DNA of 64,000 nucleotides from positions 54,300,239 through 54,364,238 of the forward strand of contig CM039462.1 in assembly GCA_022414725.1 (NCBI GenBank). Reading direction: 5' to 3'. A program made the position numbers and the translations under genes. How positions within the stretch are numbered: position 1 is the first letter of the stretch; each line of letters opens with the position of its first letter. The DNA comes from Microglena sp. YARC (Eukaryota > Chlorophyta > Chlorophyceae > Chlamydomonadales > Chlamydomonadaceae). The notes beneath the pieces are model-generated. The model saw nothing but the letters and a program-made list of their open reading frames with translations. It did no database searches and had not been told where the DNA came from. Shown piece by piece: positions 55,440 to 64,000 of this stretch.

Positions 55440-56815
55440 GGATGGATGTAAGGAGGAGGGGGGGGGGGGGGGGGGGGGGGTATGTGTGGATAAGGGTGGA
55501 GGGAGGGAGGTGGTTGTGTGGGATAAATTGAGGGAGACATGGCCGAGGGGGGGATGATTGAGGGAGGGAGGGGGCGAGGGGAGGGGGAGGAGGGAGGGAG
55601 GGAGGAGGGAGGGAGGGAGGGAGGAGGAGGGAGGGAGGAAGGGAGTTGTGTGTTGGGGGGGGATGGATGGATGGATGGAGGGATTGTGTAGGATAAATGT
55701 AGGGAGACATTGAGGGAGGGATGATGGAGGGAGGGAGGGAGGGGGGGACGGGGAGGGGGGGAGGGAGGGAGGGAGGGAGTTATGTGTGTGTGGATGGATG
55801 GATGGATGGATGGAGGGAGGGAGTTGTGTATGGGGGGGGGATGGATGGATGGAGGGATTGTGTAGGATAAATTTAGGGAGACATTTAGGGAGGGATGATG
55901 GATGGAGGGAGGGAGGGGGCGAGGGGAGGGGGAGGGGAGGAGCGGGGGAGGGAGGGAGGGAGGGAGTTGTGTGTGTGTGGATGGAGGGATGGAGGGAGGG
56001 AGGGGGGGGGGGGGGGGGGGGTCTATGTGTGGGCGTGGGTGGAGGGAGGGAGGGGGTTGTGTGGGTTTAGGGTTTAGGGTTCGAATGGATGGATGAATGG
56101 AGGGGAGGAAGGAGGGAAGGAGGGAGTGAGTTGTGTGTGTGAAGGGGGGGGAGGGGAAGGAGGGCAGGAGGGAGAGAGGGATAGAGGTAGTGTGTGTTGG
56201 AGGGTGGGTGAGTTATGTGTGTGTGAGTGTGGGTTGGAAGGAAGAAGGGAGGGAGGGATGTAAGGAGGGGGGGGGGGGGGGGGGGGTATGTGTGGGTAAG
56301 GGTGGAGGGAGGGAGGTGGTTGTGTGTAATAAATTGAGGGAGATATGGAGGGGGGATGATGGAGAGAGGGAGAGGGAGAGGGAGGGAGGGAGGAGAGGGA
56401 GAGGGAGAGGGAGAGGGAGAGGGGGAGGGAGGGAGGGAGTTGTGTGTTTGGGGGGGATGGATGGATGGATAGATGGAGGATGGAGGGATGGAAGGATTGT
56501 TGTAGGATAAATGTAGTGAGACATTGAGGGAGGGATGATGGATGGATGGAGGGAGGAGGGGGGACGGGGAGGGGGGGGAGGGAGGGAGGGAGTTGTGTGA
56601 GTGTGTGGATTGATGGATGGATGGATGGATGGATGGATGGATGGATGGATGGATGGATGGATGGATGGATGGATGGATGGATGGATGGATGGATGGATGG
56701 GGGGGGGGGGGGGGGGGCTATGTGTGGGTGTGGGTGGAGGGAGGGAGGGGGGTTGTGGGGGTTTAGGGTTCAGGGTTTGGATGGATGGATGGATGGATGG
56801 ATTGATGGATGGATG
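55440..56815 (+). repeat. G-rich low-complexity block 1
   Basis: Mixed GGGA, GGAT/GGATG and poly-G tracts, including an ATGG array (about 56611-56700) and G runs at 55459-55480, 56003-56020, 56269-56286 and 56700-56717. A larger segment ending TGTGTAGGATAAATGTAGGGAGACATTGAGGGAGGGATGATGG recurs at least five times as a ~150-250-bp unit. All G is on the plus strand. Confidence 0.92.
56065..56080 (+). repeat. Interstitial TTTAGGG motif
   Basis: GGGTTTAGGGTTTAGGGTT, two exact TTTAGGG units inside the G-rich block. A degenerate second site lies at 56759-56776. Confidence 0.55.
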
Positions 56816-57010
56816 GTTAACTACATACGTACCTACCTACCTACATACCTGCATGCCTATCTACATAACTAACTACCTGCTTCCCTGTATCCTATGTAAC
56901 AACTACAACCTACCATCCTACATGCCTACTTGCTTGTCTACCGGCCGGCCAGCCTGCCTACATCACCTACCTGCCTACTACTAAAAAACATACCTACCCA
57001 CCTAATTACC
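56816..57010 (+). repeat. CTAC(C)TAC low-complexity stretch
   Basis: Short degenerate CCTAC/CATAC repeats between the G-rich block and the 65-bp array. Confidence 0.6.
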
Positions 57011-57013
57011 CGC

Positions 57014-57264
57014 CAATCACATGATCAAGTAAGAAATAAGTTTTAAGGCATCAATTACATGCCTTTTTGTGATTTTTTGTCGGATCACATGATCAAGTAA
57101 CAAATAAGTTGTAAGGCATTACAGGCCTTTTTGTGATTTTTTGTCGGATCACATGATCAAGTAACAAATAAGTTTTAAGGCATTACAGGCCTTTTTGTGA
57201 TTTTTTTCAGATCACAGGATCAAGTAACAAATAAGTTTTAAGGCATTACAGGCCTTTTTGTGAG
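57014..57264 (+). repeat. 63-68-bp tandem array, block 1
   Basis: About four units built of ATCACATGATCAAGTAACAA, then ATAAGTTTTAAGGCATTACA, then GGCCTTTTTGTGATTTTTTG. The same unit resumes at 57741 after a G-rich insertion. Confidence 0.9.
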
Positions 57265-57737
57265 GGGGGGTATGTGGGGATAAGGGTGGGGGGAGGGAGG
57301 TGTTTGTGTGGGATAAATTGAGGGAGACATAGAGGGGGGGATGATTGAGGGAGGGAGGGGGGCGAGGGGGAGGGGGAGGGGAGGGAGGGAGGGAGGGAGG
57401 GAGGGAGGGAGGGAGGGAGGGAGGGAGGGAGGGAGGGAGGGAGGAGGAGTTGTGTGTTGGGGGGGATGGATGGATGGATGGAGGATTTTGTAGGATAAAT
57501 GTAGGGAGACATTGAGGGAGGGATGATGGAGGGAGGGAGGGAGGGAGGGGGGAGGGGGGGAGGGGAGGAGGGAGGGAGTTGTGTGTTGGGGGGGGATGGA
57601 TGGATGGACGGATGGATTGTGTAGGATAAATGTAGGGAGACATTGTGGGAGGGATGATGGAGGGAGGGAGGGAGGGAGGGGGGGACGGGGGAGGGGGGGG
57701 GGAGGGAGGAGGGGGGGGAGGGAGGGAGGGAGTTGTG
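57265..57737 (+). repeat. G-rich low-complexity block 2, inside the 65-bp array
   Basis: Same GGGA/GGATG-type sequence and the same GGATAAATGTAGGGAGACAT unit as block 1, placed between two parts of the 65-bp array. Confidence 0.88.
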
Positions 57738-57740
57738 CAT

Positions 57741-58053
57741 CGGATAAGTTAGTTTGAAGGCATTTTTTGCCTTTTAGTGATTTTCTTCGATCCGTAACAA
57801 ATAAGTTTTAAGGCATTATAGGCCTTTAAGTGATTTTTTGTCGGATCACATGATCAAGTAACAAATAAGTTTTAAGGCATTATAGGCATTTAAGTGATTT
57901 TTTGTCGGATCACATGATCAAGTAACAAATAAGTTTTAAGGCATTATAGGCCTTTAAGTGATTTTTTGTCGGATCACATGATCAAGTAACAAATAAGGTT
58001 TAAGGCATTATAGGCATTTAAGTGGTTTTTGTCGGATCACATGATCAAGTAAC
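57741..58053 (+). repeat. 63-68-bp tandem array, block 2
   Basis: About five more units of the array, ending at GTAAC where the copia copy 2 LTR begins. Confidence 0.9.
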
Positions 58054-58355
58054 TATCAGCTTGGATAACACTCCGGAGAGTGGACTTAGTGTGTGCAGCA
58101 CGCCAATCTATAAATGCGGAGACGAGAATAAATATTACAAAAGATAGTGGAACCATAAAGGGACACCAGCGGAGGAAAGGGGGGCGGTAGCCTGGAACCT
58201 GATCAGGGTACAGGTTAGACAGCGCGTGTCAGAAGAACCGATGACGCAGTCAACAGTAAGCTGACATAGTACTGTCAGGACCGATAGTTCTAAGGAAGTA
58301 CATAAGTAGTCACCAAGTCATAAAACGCGTGAGAGCACCGCAATTCATGCTGACA
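58054..58355 (-). repeat. Copia copy 2, 3' LTR (302 bp)
   Basis: Reverse complement appears identical to the copy 1 LTRs, including the TG...TA ends. Confidence 0.97.
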
Positions 58356-58674
58356 CTCCACCTATGACACAGGTGACATACAATACTACCTCTCCACCTA
58401 TGGCACTGGTGACATAGAACTATATGTAACAGATTGAAAAAAAAAAAAATCAAAGAACTCCGAAAATTCGAGAGAACTTCAAATGGAAACCCAAAGGTTT
58501 ATAGGAAGGAATGAAACACGGCAAAAACCAAAAATTGCCAAGTTAGAAAAGGATGAAAACCGAATATCAAAGATGGGTAACAACGGTATAGAAAACCCGA
58601 TCCGGGAATAGGAACCTAATGCCATACAATGATAACCAAAGAAACCGATGTAACAAAAAAAAAAATTATATACC

Positions 58675-59420
58675 CTAAGAAGAAGCGGTCATCCCAAGCA
58701 TCCGCATAAACCTCCAGAACACAGCAGGATCAAGGGGCTTGGTGAAGGGGTCAGCACAGTTGTCCTTGGTGTTAACATAGGCAACATCTAGTGAACCGTC
58801 CTCCACCAGCTCCTTGATGTAGTGATGAATAACATCAATGTGCTTGCTGCGAGGGAGGAGCTGCCAGTCATTGGCCCATCTCAGAGACCCTATGTTGTCA
58901 CCCTGAATGGTAACTAAATCACAAGGCAGACCCAGATCCACCCTCAACTTCTTCAACCATTGCACCTCCCTGGCAGCCTGAGACAGGGCCTGATACTCAG
59001 CCTCACAAGAGCTAATGGCAACTGTAGGCTGCCTCTTGCTCATCCAGTTCACTATGCACCCTCCAGCCAGGACAGCAAAGCCAGTCTGAGATCTCCTGTC
59101 AGACCCATCATCAGCAAAGGATGAGTCACTAAAGACAGTAAAAGAGAAATCAGGGGCTGTGTGTGTAAGTGAGTCCCAGGTGGGAATGTGACCTCAAATA
59201 CAAAAGCAAACGCTTGGCTGCCCCCACAGGGGGACGGTAGGGTGAGCAGAAAATCTGGACAGGTAGCTCACAGCAAAGGCAATATCAGGCCTGGTGCAAG
59301 TAGCCAGGGTATAGCAAAGCACCAACAAGAGAGAGGTACTGGCTTATTAGAGGACAGGGGTTCTCCAGGTGGGTCAGTGACGGTGGACTTGTCCATGGGG
59401 GCACCAAAACCTGGGCTTGG
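58675..59420 (-). pseudogene. Copia RNase H (copy 2)
   Basis: SSCEAEYQALSQAAREVQW, KHIDVIHHYIKELVEDG and GMTASS at the end are kept. The frame from 59052 to the stop at 58675 is open. Upstream it is broken by single-base changes near 59200 and 59345 relative to copy 1. The TAG stop is at the same position as in copy 1. Confidence 0.9.
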
Positions 59421-60340
59421 CAGTAGCAGTCAGACCAAACTGCTCCACCAGATCAACAATGTAGGAGTGCTGGGAGAGGTTGATCTGAACACACACCTGC
59501 CGTCAGAGTCAAGTGTACAAGCCATGTCCAAGGAGAGGAACTGAACCGGCACACCCATCTCTTTGACCTCCCAGCCAGCTTTCTCCATAGCCTTGATCAG
59601 CAAAACATACCTATCCAGCTCACTAAAAGCACAGATAAAATCATCAACATAGGTTAGGACATAGCTCCACCCACCATTAGAATCCCTCCTAAAATACAGA
59701 GCAGGTTCCGCCTTGCACATAATAAAACCATGTGCAAACCAAAAACCCGCTTGACATCCATACTCCAAGCCCTGGCGCCTGTTTCAAACCATAAAGGGAC
59801 TTGATCAGCTTGCACACAAGGGGAACACCGTTAGGACCAAGTACCTTAAAGCCCTCAGGCTGGTGGCAGTACAGGTCCAGACCAGGTTCAAGGGGAGCAT
59901 TCAGAAAATGCAGTCTTTGATGTCCAGCTGCCGAACAAACATCTTCCTATGAGGGATGGCAGCCAGGAGCACCCTCAGACCTGCTTTAGAAGAAACGGGG
60001 GCATACACATTATGAAAATCCAACCCAGGACGCTGCAGAAAACCACGAACCACAAAACGTGCCTTGAAGCGAATAGAACCATCAACCCCAACCTTCTTCA
60101 CAAATAACCACCTGCCAGACAGGACCCTCTGTTTAGGAGGCAGTGGAGTGAGCGCCCAAGTGCCATGGGCATTGTAGGGACGCCATCTCATCCTTCATGG
60201 CAAGGAGCCATTGATCCCTGTCAGGGTTGGTGGGAAGCATGGCAGCTTGAAGGTCAGTTCAGTGGAAGTGGAAATGTATGCTCCCACGTACAAGCAGTGT
60301 ACTTGTACATGAGCAGCGGGGATATCAGCAGTATCAGCAG
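59421..60340 (-). pseudogene. Copia RT (copy 2), frameshifted
   Basis: LTYVDDFICAF and the flanking RT blocks read in 59768-59430. GRWLFVKKVGVDG to RQLDIK reads in 60191-59901. Missing bases near 59775, 59920 and 60170 shift the frame between them. At the RT/RNase H junction it has AAG where copy 1 has TAG. Confidence 0.9.
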
Positions 60341-62400
60341 TAACCGGTAGTATAGCCCCCAGTGCAGAACTACTGCCTGGTTGAACAGGGCCGGCCTTAT
60401 TTGCCTCTATATCAACGAAGCCTGGGTCGACCGGAACACCTTAGCCATACGCAGTATCGGAACCCGACCAGTGTTCCAGATCATCACTTGCACTATCGGC
60501 AACGGCTACATCATCACATGGGCTTGACCCGAGTAATCCACCAGGGACGACAGGAGGCGTCTGAATGAACGACACCCGCGAGCCATCCGAGGTGGTCGGA
60601 GGTTGGGCGACTATTAGTCAATGGACCTGATCCAGGTACCACTATGATCGAAGGCTGTCGTAATCCTAAATCTTCACCGACGAAATGTGGCGCAGAGGAG
60701 GGCCTGGCGACCCCCCTGCGATTCGGCTAAGATTTTATCTGAAAGAACTGCAGAATCTCGCCCGCCCAGTGCCTTCACACACAATACAGCACCATCAGCC
60801 CCTGACCTGGGACGCAAGGTCATCCCATGATCAGGGCAGCGGTCGACAATTGGGGTTAGCAAAGGGTCAAGGGAATTAACCGTAGGCACAGGCATATGTC
60901 CGTTGATAGCGGCAGGGATGCGAGAGACATACGGCGACCCGTCATAGGGAGATAGCCCAGGGAATACAGTTATGATCAAACTGCTCATAGAAGAGTACAT
61001 CACGACTCTCTACTACCTGGCGCAACTTAGGAACCCAAACAAAATAACCCTTACTCACCAGGGAATACCCAACCAGTCTACCAGATAACGCCCTTTCGTC
61101 CAGCTTGTTGCGCTTCTTCCCATTGACTAACGTAACGTAGCAAGGGCATCCGAACACGCGCAAACATCGACACATCAAGGCTGAACCCCAAAGAAAAAAC
61201 TCATGAGGAGTCTTATCTCCCTGATTGGGCAAGCGATTACGAAGGTAACACGCAGCTAGGAAGGCATAGGGCCAGAAAGACTTAGTTAGCTTAGACTCCA
61301 GGTGGATGCTCCTAGCTATAGACTGTAAGACCCCATTGTACCTCTCCACAGTTGCATTCTGCTGTGCAGTGTATGCCAAAGATAACTCATGCACTGCCCC
61401 AACCGATATCAGCCAATCCTCAAACCACTTTACTATAAACTCCTTAGCCCTGTCAGACCTCAGGCACTTAAAGGCAAACCCGTGCAGCTGATTCATCCAT
61501 CTGAGGATGATAGTCTGAACTGCTAAGGGAGCTTCATCCCTGGTCCTCAAGCACAACACTTCAGCATAGCCAGAGTGTTGGTCTGTGAGGCACAGAATAT
61601 AAAACTCCCCACGCAGACCTCTAATATGAACTGGCCCCATGATGTCCAAGTGAAGGCGTTGGAGAGGTGCATTGATCGGAGTAGTGCTTGCTTTAGGAAA
61701 AGGGAGACGTTTGCCCTTAGCCTTTTGACAAGCATCACAAGGGATCTTAGCCAGTTTTTGGACCTGGTTGAGTGAGAGGGGTAAGTTCTTAACCATACCC
61801 TTCTTGACAAGTCTGTGCATGGCATCATAGCCGGGGTGACCCAGCCGCCTATGCCACAGCCATTCAGGAGTGGTAGGGATAACAACTCCACCGTCCTCAT
61901 CAACATCAAGTGCAAAAGCTGGGTAATTGTCAGCACCAAACGAACAGCCACTGGTGGTGTAACAAGGCCTACATGCAAACTTGTAAACACCATCACTGGA
62001 GGCAGGGAAGGACCAGAGAATAGAAGAGCCCTGAGTGCAGTGCAACTAATACTATCAAAAGAAATCTTGCAGTGGAGAGAATGAGCCACAGCATTTACTG
62101 ACAGGAGGTTCACCGGACAGTGAGGTATGTAGAGAACATTAGTTAGAATGATTGGTGTTGGTAACCAATCACTACATAACTCAATGGATACCTTACCTAC
62201 TGCCCGTTGAACCACACCATCACCAAATCGAACTGATGGCAGATTCAGTGGAACATCAAACACAGTGAACAAAGATCTATCACCTGTGATGGACATTCCA
62301 GCTCCAGAATCCACATGCCAGACACCCTCAGACAGGCTCGGACTACACACATTTGAGAACCTAGAGGTGCAGGAGAATAGGACAGGGCATACCTGCTACT
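60341..62400 (-). pseudogene. Copia integrase and protease (copy 2)
   Basis: The integrase is one open frame 62045-60942 with WHRRLGHPG, CDACQKAK, LHLDIMGP, LRSDRAKEF and ATVERYNG: the zinc module and the D, D, E triad. It is intact across the site occupied by the 550-bp element in copy 1. The protease motif VWHVDSGAGMS (about 62300) lies upstream, separated by a short deletion in the region around 62040 relative to copy 1. The acidic linker (60340-60940) has small indels. Confidence 0.92.
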
Positions 62401-64000
62401 TCTGCATAGCAAACCCATCAATTTGAGCCTGCAAGGAAGACAATTGCTTTGGAGTAAGGTGACCTGGAAGGGCCAGGTTAGCAGGCAACGGTGAAGGAAG
62501 CGTTGGTTCTGCACGACCAGGGACCCTTCGCAGGGCAGGGAACTTCGTCCAGCAACGGTCCTCCGAGTGACCATCCTTGTGGGGGCATGGTCCCCAGGTG
62601 CATTCCAGGCGCCTCTTGTTCGACCCAGAACCACCACCAGTCTTCTGCCGCCGCTGAAATGCAGCATTAGCAGGAAACTGAGGAGCGGTTCAGGACCAAC
62701 CAGGATGCCTGGAATCCGACTGAGGGAGCGCTATGTTAAGAATATCTAGCTGCCTATATTCCTCTAGACAGGACCAGTACTCAACAGGTTGCTGGTTGTA
62801 TATCAGGATACCATACTTAATCCGCAGCGTTTCGAACCGGGGCAGACTCGCACCTTGAACTATAATGCCCATGGCGTGACGCTGAGTCTGCGGAAACCCA
62901 GCACTGCGCAGGTCAGTGCACATACCGCGAACCCGACGAAAGAAAGCGTCAACGTGCTCATGAGTGCCCATGACCGAAGCATGATACTCCTTCAGCAAGA
63001 GAGGGACACGCGAGGCAAGGGCATCGGACTGCTGCCCTCCGGATATGCAAAAAGATATTCCCGAGGTGAAGCAAAGTCCCTATACACCTTGACTAGGGCA
63101 TCCGTCATGTTGGCAAGCATCATGGATAAGATCATGAACTCTTGGCGGGGGTAGGGTAAGCGCACTGAAACCCAACAGTGCAGGATCGACACTAGACTCA
63201 CCATGAGAGGCCGAAGTTCCAGCAGCAGGAGGAGCACACCGAGGAGCTAAAGACTCACGAATCGCCAGAAAATACTCAGCAGCAAGACCAGCGTCATAAG
63301 CGCGCTGGTCATCTAAGTTCCTGATGAGATCTAGGGAACGCGCAACACGCACAATGAGCTCGAAATCAGGACGAACAGGACAGAAAGGGAGTGGCACCTT
63401 AACAAACTGGTAACCTCGCAGGTCACTGTTCCTACGCCCAACCCCTCCAGAGGTCACACCATTAGCAGGAGGGTAGTTAATCCCTGGCATAACAGGTCCC
63501 AGAAAAGCCCGACACTCTAGACCTAGCTCAGAATAAGCCATCACACGCCTAGGCCTAGGGCGACCCTTGCTATCAACCATAGCCTGAGTGGCAGTCATAT
63601 CCAGCCTACCGTACAGAGTGCGGTCCAAGGATTCCCCAGCATGTTGAGCTTGGCGGATAAGACGGCATTCCTGCAGGGATAGACGCAGAGGATGTCCGCC
63701 ATCGAGCAGATGCTCCCAGGAGTCGCATGACAGCGAAGGAGGCACATATGGCGGAGGGCCAGGAGCAGGGGGGCTGCTCCACAGGCGGAGGCGGGGGTGG
63801 AGGGGGCTCCTGCGAAGGGCCAGCAAAGGATGCGCGGCCAGCAGCAGCAGCAGAAGCCTCTCGAGCACGAGTATTGTAGCCAGACAGACCTCGGTCCGGA
63901 GGCAAGGTGAAAGACGCAGACTTCTGAATCAAAGACGGCCTGGCCACCTCCGGGTGGACAGGTGGAAGGGGCGCAAGCAGAGGCGCAGAGACTGGATCCG
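62396..64000 (-). pseudogene. Copia gag (copy 2), N-terminus outside the window
   Basis: Reads through Gln at both positions where copy 1 has TAG stops (63,4xx and 62,88x), but has TGA at about 62690 where copy 1 has CGG, and frame changes near 63040 and 63150. It carries an extra segment of about 60 codons in the Pro-rich linker (about 63810-63985) that copy 1 lacks. It ends with the conserved TAG at 62396-62398 in the same place as copy 1. Confidence 0.88.

Larger units (their letters stand above)
58054..64000 (-). mobile_element. Ty1/copia retrotransposon, copy 2 (runs off the window)
   Basis: Same family as copy 1 in reverse orientation: 3' LTR 58054-58355, then RNase H, RT, integrase, protease and gag reading toward 64000. 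Inserted into the 65-bp array. Its integrase lacks the 550-bp element. It has different stops and indels from copy 1. The 5' LTR lies beyond the window. Confidence 0.97.

Noticed and set aside
55304..57740. Pro/Ser-rich minus and Gly/Met/Asp-rich plus frames
   Set aside because: Generated by GGGA/GGAT low-complexity sequence. There is no start context or domain.

Overview
Organism and general character. This is a gene-poor, repeat-dominated stretch of a eukaryotic nuclear genome. The evidence is spliceosomal intron signals, LTR retrotransposons, tRNA-derived SINE-like repeats and large mini- and microsatellites. Degenerate TTTAGGG/CCCTAAA blocks near 8.21, 56.07 and 56.76 kb are the Arabidopsis-type telomere motif, so a green-lineage alga or a similar protist is my best guess. 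I cannot name the species. Almost every reading frame is broken. Many breaks are 1-bp indels between near-identical copies, so part of the decay may be uncorrected long-read sequence.

Layout. 0-13 kb: non-coding sequence with microsatellites, a SINE-like family, an inverted repeat at 7.4-7.9 kb, an unrecognised coding-like stretch at 8.5-9.9 kb and a decayed tyrosine-recombinase relic at 11.8-12.7 kb. 13.3-32.55 kb: a Ty3/gypsy chromovirus with a 350-bp 5' LTR, an initiator-tRNA-Met primer site, an intron-bearing gag, protease, RT, RNase H, integrase, a chromodomain, a polypurine tract and a truncated 3' LTR. Its protease/RT segment is present twice in tandem (18.1-22.7 kb). Its RT is split by a Ty1/copia element (22.58-29.80 kb) with two 302-bp LTRs that look identical and a 5-bp target duplication. 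The copia integrase is in turn split by a 550-bp palindromic element (25.94-26.49 kb) with its own 5-bp target duplication.

32.5-46 kb: dispersed repeats, a 3.3-kb minisatellite with higher-order structure, a frameshifted unknown gene (37.9-38.6 kb), a hAT-like non-autonomous DNA transposon (40.40-41.95 kb, 8-bp target duplication) and a five-exon unknown gene or pseudogene (42.76-45.80 kb) whose exon phases agree but which has three in-frame stops. 46-58 kb: a 473-bp foldback element, a truncated minus-strand copy of the gypsy element (46.7-50.4 kb), a 21-bp array, a ~185-bp satellite and a G-rich block. 58.05-64 kb: a second minus-strand copy of the same copia family, cut by the window edge.

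How the parts work together. The two copia copies and the several gypsy copies serve as references for one another. They expose the empty site of the 550-bp insertion, the mutations behind individual stop codons, a UAG between gag and pol kept in both copia copies, and a tandem duplication that may be an assembly artefact. No complete cellular gene can be asserted. The most noteworthy items are the 550-bp palindromic composite element, the conserved copia UAG, the TG...TA LTR ends, the hAT-like element and the spliced gypsy gag.
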